Below are positions 6,117 through 13,726 of a stretch of 15,735 nt of DNA, piece by piece. Made by a program: the position numbers and the translations under genes. Position 1 is the first letter of the stretch. Each line of letters begins with the position of its first letter. The stretch is from Chitinophagaceae bacterium (lineage in GTDB: Bacteria > Bacteroidota > Bacteroidia > Chitinophagales > Chitinophagaceae), in NCBI GenBank assembly GCA_025924755.1, contig JAICHT010000048.1, positions 1-15,735 of the forward strand, read 5' to 3'. The notes below the pieces were generated by a model. The model did no database searches. It was not told the DNA's origin and was given only the letters and a program-made list of their open reading frames with translations.

Positions 6117-8843
6117 ATGAAGACATTGCTGCAATTGAAGTTTTCTTTTATGTTATGGATCACTTTATTTTCATCGCTGTATGCCACCGCACAGCATGCC
6201 GGTGTAAAAAAGCCACCTCGTACTATTACAACTACCAATGTTTCAACAACCAATAACAATACTAAAAGTAACAGTGATACCTATACGCTTCCTTACAACC
6301 GCATCATTAAATCGGCCGGGTCAGTTATTCGTTTTGGCAACCCTGAATTAGAGAACCATAGTTTGGCCTGTACCCTTCTTAGCGATGAAAAAACATTGGT
6401 TATTGAAGACCGATATGGCATAGCACTGGTGGATATCAGTAACAAAAAAATAATAGCACGCTGGAGCTATTATGATGACGCAAGGCTCAGTAGTTTAATG
6501 AGTACATTTTCGGGCATAAAAGCCGTTAAGATGGACTCCGCTACGCGTATCTATTGGAGCGCAGCTAACGGATATGATGGCCGGTCGGCTGTAATGCAGG
6601 CAATATGGGATGGCGTAAAGCTGAGTGTGTCCGTATTGGTTCCGTTCAGCCCAAAGCCACCGGCACTGGTAGCATTGCCCAATGAGGTGGATATCAGAAA
6701 CGAATCGGGTAACTATTATTTATATGTAGTGCTCAATGGTAATAATGAACTGGTCAAAATAAAGTTAACTGATGCTTCCACTGTATGGAGTGTAGCCACA
6801 GGCGTGGCTCCGTATGGACTGACCGTAGTTAACAATAAAATTTATGTAAGCAATTGGGGCGGTCCGCAACCCACCGATACAACCATTGAAACTGCCGGTG
6901 TGCCCTGGGGTCAAGCCTATATCAACCACAGCACCGGCGCTACACTGCAAGGCTCCGTTTCTGTAATAAACCAGGAGAACGGACAAGTGGAAAAAGAAAT
7001 ACAGGTGGGCCTGCATCCTTCTGCCCTACTGGTGAGCCCCGATAAACAATTTGTGTATGTAGCCAATGCCAATAGCGATAATATTTCGGTAATTAATACA
7101 AGCACCAACATGGTGATAGATTCTATTGCCGTTAATTTATTTTCGGCCACTGGCTCATTATCTGGTAATACGCCCAATGCTTTGGCTATTGACAGTGCCG
7201 GCACTACGCTATATGTAGCCAATGGGTTAGATAATGCCATAGCAGTTGTCAGGCTGGGTGGGCAGGCTTCGCAAAATGGTAAAGGAACGGATTCGGTTCT
7301 GGGCTTTATTCCTACAGAAGCTTATCCCGCTGCAATAGCTTATGGCAATCATTCTCTTTTTGTAGCGAACCTTGAGGCAGAAGGGGCCATCGTTAACAGC
7401 AATACCATATTAGACCAGATGGATGCAAAAAGCCAGCTTGTCACTACACTTCCGCGTACAATAGGCGGGGCGTATAATGCCCATCATCAACTGGCTTCCG
7501 TTTCCATTATACCCATTCCGGATGCAAAGCAATTACAAAAATATACCGCTGATGTAAAGGCTATGAACTTTATTTCAAAAATAGAAGAAGCCGGGAAAAA
7601 GCCCCGAAACAATATGGCTCCAAAGCCATTGCCTGAACGCATCGGGGAACCTTCTGTTTTTAAGCATGTGGTTTATATTATCAAAGAAAACAGAACCTAC
7701 GACCAGATATTAGGCGATATGCCCCAAGGCGATGGGAAAAAAGAACTTTGTGTTTTTGGAGATAGCATCACCCCCAACCAGCATCAGCTAGCTAAAGATT
7801 TTCTTTTATTGGATAATTATAAAGCATCCGGCAAATCTTCTGCAGAAGGACATCAATGGACCGACGAATCTATTGTGTCGGACTATGTAGAAAAAAATGT
7901 TCGTGCCTGGTTTAGAAGTTATCCGCACGTACAAACCGATGCGCTGGTATACAGCAAAGAAGGTTTTATATGGAACAATGCGTTAGACCATGGAAAAACC
8001 GTAAAAATTTATGGAGAAGCCTGCATTCCTGATTTTGATAACCAGTTAGGCTGGACACAGATTTATGAATTATATAAAAAGGGTAAGCCTTTTAATTTTA
8101 AAAATGTAAGCACCATATCAAGGGTAAGGCCTATCTTATCTACCACCTATCCCGGCTATGACAGCCATAGGATAAATGATCAGTTAAGGGCAGAAGCTTT
8201 TATTAAAGAACTTCATGAATATGAAAATGATAAAAGCGACAACTGGCCGCAATTGATAGTAATGGCACTGCCCAACGACCATACCGGCGGAATGATGCCG
8301 GGCTTACCCACGCCACGGGCTATGGTGGCAGATAACGATCTGGCACTGGGTAGAATAATAGAGGCAATCACCCACAGCCGCTTTTGGGATTCTACAGTAG
8401 TGTTTGTTACGGAAGATGACTCTCAGGATGGATGGGACCATGTTTCCTCTTACCGCACCACCGGCTTTGTAATCAGTGCATATTCCGTTTTAAATAGAGC
8501 GGTGCATACTGACTACAATCAAACCTGTATGGTGCGAACAATAGAACAAATATTAGGTATACCGCCCATGAATGCCATTGACGCTACGGCGCTGCCTATG
8601 TATGATTGCTTTAGCACAGACAAAAAATCCTATCGGTATAAACCGTTACGTAATAAAATACCTCTGGATGAAATGAATAAAAGTATCGGGCAGCTAAAAG
8701 GTAAAAGTAAAGAATATGCACTGCTTTCTATGAAGCCCGAGTTTGCACATATTGATGGAGGCGATGATGATATATGGAACCGGATCATATGGTTTTCAAC
8801 AATGGGCGATAAGAAGTACCCCGGTACAGCAAAAAAAAAATAG
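6117..8843 (+). CDS. Secreted YncE-like beta-propeller / phosphoesterase fusion protein
   Basis: This 908-residue protein has a signal peptide (residues 1-25, ending LYATA). About 60-440 is a seven-bladed YVTN-type propeller with repeats such as PYGLTVVNNKIYVSNWGG, PSALLVSPDKQFVYVANANS-D-NISVINT and NALAIDSAGTTLYVANGLDN. From about 515 comes an alkaline-phosphatase-like phosphoesterase of the PLC/AcpA family (PF04185): HVVYIIKENRTYDQILGD with metal-binding E524-N525, the conserved SAEGHQW block (575-581) where the nucleophile of the fold is expected, MALPNDHTGG (D721, H722), and VFVTEDDSQDGWDHV with D767-D768 and H775. All key blocks are present, so it is likely active on an extracytoplasmic phosphate ester, but the substrate cannot be read. 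The fusion is known as bifunctional YncE/alkaline phosphatase proteins. The gene stands alone on the plus strand and ends in a run of ten A bases before its stop. Confidence 0.92.
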   Translation: MKTLLQLKFSFMLWITLFSSLYATAQHAGVKKPPRTITTTNVSTTNNNTKSNSDTYTLPYNRIIKSAGSVIRFGNPELENHSLACTLLSDEKTLVIEDRYGIALVDISNKKIIARWSYYDDARLSSLMSTFSGIKAVKMDSATRIYWSAANGYDGRSAVMQAIWDGVKLSVSVLVPFSPKPPALVALPNEVDIRNESGNYYLYVVLNGNNELVKIKLTDASTVWSVATGVAPYGLTVVNNKIYVSNWGGPQPTDTTIETAGVPWGQAYINHSTGATLQGSVSVINQENGQVEKEIQVGLHPSALLVSPDKQFVYVANANSDNISVINTSTNMVIDSIAVNLFSATGSLSGNTPNALAIDSAGTTLYVANGLDNAIAVVRLGGQASQNGKGTDSVLGFIPTEAYPAAIAYGNHSLFVANLEAEGAIVNSNTILDQMDAKSQLVTTLPRTIGGAYNAHHQLASVSIIPIPDAKQLQKYTADVKAMNFISKIEEAGKKPRNNMAPKPLPERIGEPSVFKHVVYIIKENRTYDQILGDMPQGDGKKELCVFGDSITPNQHQLAKDFLLLDNYKASGKSSAEGHQWTDESIVSDYVEKNVRAWFRSYPHVQTDALVYSKEGFIWNNALDHGKTVKIYGEACIPDFDNQLGWTQIYELYKKGKPFNFKNVSTISRVRPILSTTYPGYDSHRINDQLRAEAFIKELHEYENDKSDNWPQLIVMALPNDHTGGMMPGLPTPRAMVADNDLALGRIIEAITHSRFWDSTVVFVTEDDSQDGWDHVSSYRTTGFVISAYSVLNRAVHTDYNQTCMVRTIEQILGIPPMNAIDATALPMYDCFSTDKKSYRYKPLRNKIPLDEMNKSIGQLKGKSKEYALLSMKPEFAHIDGGDDDIWNRIIWFSTMGDKKYPGTAKKK

Positions 8844-8930
8844 CTGGCTTTTACCTACAAGTTTTAAGATGAAGCTTTTTTATTATGGCACAAAATTTTG
8901 TACTGTTATCTCAACCATAATTATTTAATA

Positions 8931-9215
8931 ATGAGTACGGAATATACTAATCCAAAATGGGACAAAGAAGAAAACCCCTATTCTAAACAGAGAGAAACAG
9001 ATACGGAGCGGATCATCCACCGCCATTTGAAAGACAAAGATGATGTGATAACTGATGAAGATATACGCAGTATTCGTATAGGCGAATCGGCCGAGCCTAC
9101 AACAACTGGCTCCGAAGCAGCAGCCAGGTTTAATGAGGAAAGTGATGATATTTCAGCAGAGGAAGAGGATATTACAGATTCTGAACCCATTACCCCTATT
9201 GATGTTCTAGAATAG
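8931..9215 (+). CDS. Small acidic hypothetical protein
   Basis: I do not recognise a domain in this 94-residue protein. I chose the ATG at 8931 (MSTEYTNPKWDKEENPYSKQ) because the 11 residues that an upstream ATG at 8898 would add are unlike the rest. The sequence is hydrophilic and acidic, with a central charged helix-like part (ERIIHRHLKDKDDVITDEDI, about 26-45) and a Glu/Asp/Ser tail (FNEESDDISAEEEDITD). It has no signal peptide, membrane segment or Cys, and is probably soluble and partly disordered. It lies 87 bp downstream of the phosphoesterase on the same strand and ahead of a strong terminator, so read-through from that gene is possible. The coding call rests on composition and the clean, uninterrupted frame. 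Confidence 0.7.
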   Translation: MSTEYTNPKWDKEENPYSKQRETDTERIIHRHLKDKDDVITDEDIRSIRIGESAEPTTTGSEAAARFNEESDDISAEEEDITDSEPITPIDVLE

Positions 9216-9268
9216 CAGCATTCATTTTATTTAGCGAACGCCCTGTATAAGATAAGCACCTAACGCTT

Positions 9269-9276
9269 TATCTTTG
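9269..9276 (+). promoter_or_regulatory. Perfect -7 box with no gene behind it, possible small-RNA promoter
   Basis: TATCTTTG fits TAnnTTTG and is the form often seen in Chitinophagaceae. It lies after the stop of the acidic protein and only about 85 bp before the end of the terminator hairpin, with no ORF between. No clear -33 TTTG is seen about 20 bp upstream. Confidence 0.3.
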
Positions 9277-9331
9277 TAGACTATTATAATCACATATTAA
9301 GTACCACACCGGCACTTGTGTAATTAATAAT

Positions 9332-9362
9332 AAAAAGCCCCAACAAAATATTGGGGCTTTTT
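9332..9362. terminator. Bidirectional intrinsic terminator
   Basis: AAAAAGCCCCAA (9332-9343) and TTGGGGCTTTTT (9351-9362) form a perfect 12-pair stem with a 7-base loop (caaaata). The A tract and T tract give a U-run on either strand. It sits between the plus-strand acidic-protein gene and the minus-strand DUF892 gene and should end both transcripts. Confidence 0.93.
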
Positions 9363-9378
9363 ATTATTTAAACGGGCC

Positions 9379-9936
9379 TTATTTTTCTTCTTCTTCAGAT
9401 GCCTGATAATTAATATTGTTCTCGGCAATATCGGTAAGCTTATGGTCTGTCTCTTTTTCTTCTTCTAACGTTGTGCGTAATAATTGCGCTACTTCATTGT
9501 GTCCCAATGTTTCAGCTAATTGTGCCAAACCTCCGTAAGTAGCTATTTCATAATGCTCTACTTTTTGGGCGGCTAATATCAAGCCTACATCGCGGGTAGA
9601 GGTACCGGCATCCGTATCTTCAATGATAGTTTCACCTTCTTTGGTGATACCTTCAATAGCTTCGCACTTTTTAGCTTTTGCTTTTTTGCCCAGCTTCTCA
9701 AATGCCTGCTCAATACGGGTTACGTGAGTTTGGGTTTGTTCCAGGTGTTGCTCAAATGCCTGCTTTAGTTCATTGGATGTTGCAGCTTTTTTCAACTTTG
9801 GAAGTGTTTTCACAATATGCTTTTCTGCCCAATAAATATCTTGTAATTCGTCTATAAATAATTCCTGCAATAAGGAATCATTTGCACCGGCACCTATATT
9901 TTTGCCGCTCCTTGATTTTGATGCTGTAGTTGCCAT
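9379..9936 (-). CDS. DUF892 (YciE/YciF-type) ferritin-like protein
   Basis: This 185-residue cytoplasmic protein is a four-helix ferritin-like DUF892 member. The first helix reads LLQELFIDELQDIYWAEKHI (22-41). The second has FEQHLEQTQTHVTRIEQAFE (61-80), the third KVEHYEIATYGGLAQLAETL (125-144), and the fourth LLRTTLEEEKETDHKLTDIA (152-171). The putative di-iron ligands come from E62/H64, E127/H128 and E159/H165-type positions, and the KxEHYEIAxYG block is the family signature. The N-terminus has a Ser/Lys-rich tail and the C-terminus is Glu-rich. YciE/YciF relatives are stress-induced (general stress, osmotic or oxidative) but their reaction is not settled. The gene is alone on its strand, convergent with the acidic-protein gene and ending at the strong hairpin, and divergent from the response regulator. 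Confidence 0.92.
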   Translation of the reverse strand: MATTASKSRSGKNIGAGANDSLLQELFIDELQDIYWAEKHIVKTLPKLKKAATSNELKQAFEQHLEQTQTHVTRIEQAFEKLGKKAKAKKCEAIEGITKEGETIIEDTDAGTSTRDVGLILAAQKVEHYEIATYGGLAQLAETLGHNEVAQLLRTTLEEEKETDHKLTDIAENNINYQASEEEEK

Positions 9937-9973
9937 AATTAAGTTTTATACATCTATAAAAATTTTATGCCAG

Positions 9974-10005
9974 TTTGCTCAAAAGTGGGACATTTCAAAT
10001 GTTTG
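9974..10005 (+). promoter_or_regulatory. Candidate promoter of the response-regulator gene
   Basis: TTTG (9974-9977) is followed after 20 bp by AATGTTTG (9998-10005), one mismatch from TAnnTTTG at the correct -33/-7 spacing. It would give a leader of roughly 60 bases before the ATG at 10074. Confidence 0.35.
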
Positions 10006-10073
10006 CCCTAACCTCTTTTTATTTTTCTACTGTTCTTGTAAAAGAAAATTATTTTTACTGAAAATTAGTAAGC

Positions 10074-10496
10074 ATGACCGGTTCAGGCCCTATTATTATA
10101 GTTGAGGATGATATAGACGACCAGGAATTGTTTAAAGATGCAATTGAAAGCAATGGTATCAACAACGAAATTAAATTTTTTGATAGTGGGACAGATGCTT
10201 TACACTACTTGAAAACCACTACTGACAAGCCTTTTCTTATACTTACCGATGTTAATTTGCCTAAGATGGATGGCATTGAATTAAGGGCTGAGGTTTGCAA
10301 AGACGAGTATTTACGAAAAAAGAGTATTCCTTACATTTTCCTTTCTACCTCTGAAGATAAATTTGCCATTAATAAGGCTTATGAAATGAATGTACAAGGC
10401 TATTTTCAAAAGCCAAACAGTTTTTCGGGATTGCAAATCTTATTAAAACAGATTATTGACTACTGGTCAATTTGCAAGCATCCTAACAATACATAA
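10074..10496 (+). CDS. Single-domain response regulator (CheY/Rcp1-like)
   Basis: This 140-residue protein is a complete receiver domain with no output domain. The acidic pocket is E11-D12-D13 (IIIVEDDIDDQELF), the phosphoacceptor is D59 (LILTDVNLPKMDG), the switch Ser/Thr lies in FLSTSED (S91/T92), and K113 sits in the YFQKP motif. The form VEDDxDDQE-x-F with FxSGxDALxYL is typical of Bacteroidota Rcp1-like receivers that take phosphate from hybrid or bacteriophytochrome-type kinases and act through protein contacts. No histidine kinase is in the window, so the partner is unknown. The gene starts 137 bp from the divergent DUF892 gene and ends only 14 bp before the convergent methylase-like gene, with no visible terminator between. 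Confidence 0.93.
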   Translation: MTGSGPIIIVEDDIDDQELFKDAIESNGINNEIKFFDSGTDALHYLKTTTDKPFLILTDVNLPKMDGIELRAEVCKDEYLRKKSIPYIFLSTSEDKFAINKAYEMNVQGYFQKPNSFSGLQILLKQIIDYWSICKHPNNT

Positions 10497-10510
10497 ACTG
10501 CTAGCATACA

Positions 10511-12547
10511 TCAATCACTTACTTTTATTAAATCCGTTTTCTTGATCCAGCCTTTAGAGGTTTGTCCATCTTCATTAGTAAAGATGATATATACAAACCC
10601 ATTCTTATCGTCAAGGGCTTTTAAAATAGCGTTATTCCAACTTACCAAAAAAGCTTTACGCTGCGAGCTCTCGTTGGGTGAATCATGAAAATAAGCCGTG
10701 CCTATTACTTTGTACCGTCCATAAATATGAGGCATTGCCAGGCGATCATTCAGCGTATCATCTGCTTGTTTAAGTGTAGCAGAGCGGCTAATAGAATCGT
10801 TGATCTTCTTGTACGGTGTTAATTGCGCACTGTCTTTTTTAGGTTGCGTTTTTTCAATAACCCCTGCCTTCTTTCTTTTCCTGGAAGCATCAGCAGGTTC
10901 AATTAAAACATTTTGATTTACCTCATTTTGCTCCGAATCTGACGGGTGGGCTGTAAGTGGCGGCATTACCGCTTTAGCCACCTGGGTTCTATTACCAAAT
11001 AAAGGCTTACCAGATATTAAAAAATATCCTCCAATTGCACAAAGAATAATGACCAAACCCCAGAGAACAGATGGTTTGGCAATTTTTTTCTTAGCCGGCG
11101 CAACTACTACTGGCTCGTCTTCAGTATGCTTATTTACAAATATTTCATTTTCAGAATGGTGTCTTTCCTGTAGAAGATTGTCGGATGTTTTCTGTGGCTT
11201 TTTTATCGCACCTATTTCTTTATACCGGCGGCTGTTTAAATCATAATTGTGTTGAATTATTGCTTCTTTCTCTACAAAAAGTCCACCACCCGATATGTGC
11301 CTACTACTATTTTCCCTGCGGGCTTCCCAGTGTTTCACAACTTCTGCCCTTTCATCAGCGGTATCGTATTGCATATCGTAAAACCACACTTTACCGGTGC
11401 TGCCAACAGCAGTTTTGGTAAAAATCAGTATGCAGGTCTTTTCGGCATATGCATTTACCGCTGAGCGGTCCGGAAGCGTTATCACTGCTTCAAGCTTATG
11501 ATTTTCAATAAGGTGCTCCCGCATTCTTTCACCCGAAACTGAATTATCGGACAGTATGCTTTGTGACATTAATACGGCTGCCCTTCCTTCATTTTTTAAC
11601 CGCTTTGAAATCAGTGCCATAAAAAGCCATTCGGTCTTTTTACTTTGAGTGCTTTGCAAAAGATCCGGTTCAATTTCAGTTATGCTGTCGCCAAAGGGTG
11701 GATGCGCCAATATTAATGTAGCCTGCCCTGCAAAGGCTTTACTAGCTCCACTTATTGCATTTATTTCTTTTAGATCCGGATCTTCAATGCCATGCAGTAT
11801 CATATTCATGGCACCAATACGGAGTATTTTTGGGTCCGCTTCAAAACCCATTAATGTATGCAATATGTAGTGCTCCGAATTTTCTTTTAAGATGACTTTT
11901 TCGTGTCTTTCGTTTCTAAAATCGTTTGCTGCTATTAAAAATCCGGCAGTGCCAGCACAGGGATCGCCTATAGCATCTGCAAATGTCGGATGCATCATTT
12001 CCACCATCATTTGTATAACAGGCCGGGGCGTATAAAATTTTTTGCAGGATTCATCCTCACCCAACTTACTTAATAAGTATTCATAACTTTCACCTTTCGC
12101 CTGGCTGTTCTGTTCAGCTATATCGCTTACCAGTGCTACTGCATCCGATAACAGGCTTGCTGTAGGAATATGGAATACAGCCCCTTTCATATACTTGCTG
12201 AAAACATTGTCGGTACTGTATTCGTTCAAATAATCATATGCACCTTTTCCCTTAGTAAAAAGCTGGTACCGGCTTTCAGCATCGGTATCTTTAAGGGTAC
12301 TCCATCGGATTTGCCTTTGCTCAAAGGCAGCGAACAACCTCTCTTTGTCTTCCATAGACAGCCCCCCTGCTTGTTCTTTAGACGCCGCCTGCAGGCCGGC
12401 AATCCGTTTGATAAGCAGGTCGTCTAATAACTTGATATACAGCAAACAGGTAAGCTGTTCAATTACTTCTAAAGTAGTTAAACTGCCTTCTTCTTTAAAG
12501 GCGTTCCATACTTTGTTTATATGAATTTGCAGCTCTTTAGCTATCAT
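10511..12547 (-). CDS. Orphan HsdM-like N6-adenine methylase fused to a TM helix and SH3-like tail; catalytic Asn replaced
   Basis: This 678-residue protein has a full type I M-subunit-like part at 1-445. The N-terminal helical domain has VWNAFKEEGSLTTLEVIEQL and YIKLLDD. YEYLLSKLGEDE leads to KKFYTPRPVIQMMVEMM (169-185), the usual pre-motif-I block. Motif I is DPCAGTAGFL (195-204), so SAM binding looks intact. Motif IV reads LAHPPFG, with H282 (codon CAT at 11702-11704) where active enzymes have N or D. VWFYDMQ and NYDLNSRRYKEI mark the normal HsdM end. Then come a charged linker, KKKIAKPS, one TM helix (493-512, SVLWGLVIILCAIGGYFLIS), a Ser/Asp/Lys-rich linker, and a folded end (607-678: GTAYFHDSP, KAFLVSWNNAILKAL, FVYIIFTN, SKGWIKKTDL) resembling an SH3-like domain. 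The Lys cluster before the helix puts the methylase part inside and the tail outside. No HsdS or HsdR is nearby. It may be a catalytically dead SAM/DNA-binding sensor. Confidence 0.85.
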   Translation of the reverse strand: MIAKELQIHINKVWNAFKEEGSLTTLEVIEQLTCLLYIKLLDDLLIKRIAGLQAASKEQAGGLSMEDKERLFAAFEQRQIRWSTLKDTDAESRYQLFTKGKGAYDYLNEYSTDNVFSKYMKGAVFHIPTASLLSDAVALVSDIAEQNSQAKGESYEYLLSKLGEDESCKKFYTPRPVIQMMVEMMHPTFADAIGDPCAGTAGFLIAANDFRNERHEKVILKENSEHYILHTLMGFEADPKILRIGAMNMILHGIEDPDLKEINAISGASKAFAGQATLILAHPPFGDSITEIEPDLLQSTQSKKTEWLFMALISKRLKNEGRAAVLMSQSILSDNSVSGERMREHLIENHKLEAVITLPDRSAVNAYAEKTCILIFTKTAVGSTGKVWFYDMQYDTADERAEVVKHWEARRENSSRHISGGGLFVEKEAIIQHNYDLNSRRYKEIGAIKKPQKTSDNLLQERHHSENEIFVNKHTEDEPVVVAPAKKKIAKPSVLWGLVIILCAIGGYFLISGKPLFGNRTQVAKAVMPPLTAHPSDSEQNEVNQNVLIEPADASRKRKKAGVIEKTQPKKDSAQLTPYKKINDSISRSATLKQADDTLNDRLAMPHIYGRYKVIGTAYFHDSPNESSQRKAFLVSWNNAILKALDDKNGFVYIIFTNEDGQTSKGWIKKTDLIKVSD

Positions 12548-13025
12548 AAAAAATTGAAGCAGAATTTATTAAATTACTATTTTAAAAATAAACAAATACT
12601 GTTCAATAAATTCAATCTGACTTCCGTCCTGCTATATCCAATAATTAAGCCTGTATTTGAATGTCTTTTCTAACAAAAGCGGCAATGACACGTGTTTGAA
12701 AATAAAGCTTTATAAAATTTTATGGCAATACCACTAATATAAAAGAGCGATCTGCAATTAAGTGAGCTTTTTATTAACAAGATGATACCTGTCCAATAGG
12801 AACAAAAGTGAAAAACCGAAAAACTTTTTAATTGCAAGGCTTGTTGTGTTTAAACTTAAGAGCGGTGGTATAAGGCTGATGGTATTAGCAAAAATTATTG
12901 TGTATAATAATAAGGCAAATTATCGCTAAAAGATAGTTTGAGTAAATTTTTAAACATCTTATTCGTGCAGCATTTACAAAGTGTTTAAGAAAATAGGTTC
13001 TATTTCTTTGTAGAATCCAACAAAT
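12548..13025. other. Long intergenic region between the methylase-like gene and the sigma-factor unit
   Basis: This stretch is AT-rich and holds divergent promoters by position. I found no convincing ORF, RNA fold or repeat array. It contains small AT-only palindromes (ATAAAATTTTAT at 12712-12723; TATTTTAAAAATA at 12578-12590), probably chance. Near its right end TTTCTTTG (13003-13010) is one base off a -7 box and could serve the sigma-factor unit with a very short leader. Confidence 0.5.
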
Positions 13026-13124
13026 ATGGATTATATGTCAGTTTTACTACACGGTTTTACTAGCACAATAATTGACGCTATCTATTACATTCCTATCACT
13101 GCAATACCAGATTTCGAAAACTAA
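13026..13124 (+). CDS. Possible 32-residue leader peptide overlapping the sigma-factor start
   Basis: An ATG at 13026 opens a frame of 32 codons (it begins MDYMSVLLHGFTSTIIDAIY and ends IPDFEN) whose TAA shares its last A with the ATG of the sigma-factor gene (TAATG at 13122-13126). Such an overlap is the classic form of translational coupling. The peptide is moderately hydrophobic with no recognisable domain. With a region this AT-rich a 32-codon ORF can occur by chance, but the exact stop/start overlap is suggestive. It could also be leader sequence without a translated product. Confidence 0.35.
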   Translation: MDYMSVLLHGFTSTIIDAIYYIPITAIPDFEN

Positions 13125-13702
13125 TGCATCAACTATTAACTCCCAATTGTAAAGCTCCATCTACAGAAGAACTAATACATGCCATAAAAAACAAAGAAGA
13201 AGCCGCTATTAGCACCTTATACGACAATTATGCTCCTGTGTTGTTTACTATTATTACTAAAATAGTTGCCGATAATCAGATGGCTGAGGAAGCGTTGCAA
13301 AATGTTTTTATAAAAGTCTGGTTCAATATAGAAAGCTACAATAGTACAAAAGGCAGCCTGTTTACATGGCTGATCAATATATCCAGGAACGAGGCCATTG
13401 ATGTATTGCGGTCTAAGCGTTACAAACACTATTTCGCAAACAGGTCGTTGGAAAGTGCTGATATGCTTTTTTCAAACAATACCTTGGTAAGCAGGCTGGA
13501 TGACATTGGCTTCCAAAAACTTTTAGGCCAACTGGAACCCTCAGAAAAAACAGTTATTGAACTGATATATTATCGTGGATACACCTGCGTGGAAATAGCA
13601 GAAATCCTCCATATACCATTAGGCACGGTTAAAACAAAAATGCAGCGGGCCTATAAAAAACTCCGGGCTTCCTTTTTAGTGAAAGAGCATGCTTTTGCAT
13701 AG
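13124..13702 (+). CDS. ECF-type RNA polymerase sigma factor (sigma-70 family)
   Basis: This 192-residue protein has only sigma regions 2 and 4. Region 2 spans about 30-98: LYDNYAPVLFTIITKIVADN, AEEALQNVFIKVWFNIESYN (the core-binding block), and SLFTWLINISRNEAIDVLRS for -10 recognition. Region 4 spans about 131-183: LEPSEKTVIELIYYRGYTCV, then EIAEILHIPLGTVKTKMQRA as the helix-turn-helix, and YKKLRASF. The sequence most resembles the SigK-like ECF branch, whose members usually have a membrane anti-sigma gene immediately downstream. Here the next gene is convergent, 24 bp away, so no anti-sigma partner is encoded in cis. Its own start overlaps a possible leader peptide. The targets are unknown. 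Confidence 0.94.
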   Translation: MHQLLTPNCKAPSTEELIHAIKNKEEAAISTLYDNYAPVLFTIITKIVADNQMAEEALQNVFIKVWFNIESYNSTKGSLFTWLINISRNEAIDVLRSKRYKHYFANRSLESADMLFSNNTLVSRLDDIGFQKLLGQLEPSEKTVIELIYYRGYTCVEIAEILHIPLGTVKTKMQRAYKKLRASFLVKEHAFA

Positions 13703-13726
13703 TGCCCATTCCTCGTTTTTGCATCT

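Noticed and set aside
9379..9936. Missing ferritin half of the VIT1/MbfA-like protein
   Set aside because: It is DUF892 rather than rubrerythrin-like, lies about 5 kb away and has its own terminator.
10511..12547. A type I restriction-modification system
   Set aside because: Only an M-like subunit is present, its catalytic Asn is His, and neither specificity nor restriction subunits are in view.
12578..12590. TATTTTAAAAATA upstream of the methylase-like gene shares its core with the palindrome at 3847-3861
   Set aside because: The shared part is A/T only, and such strings are expected often in this AT-rich intergenic DNA.
12712..12723. ATAAAATTTTAT 12-bp palindrome
   Set aside because: Only A and T, isolated and far from any start, so probably chance.
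13690..13723. Two nearby copies of TTTTGCAT between the sigma-factor and HupE genes
   Set aside because: Too short, one copy is coding, and they form no hairpin; not a convincing terminator or site.
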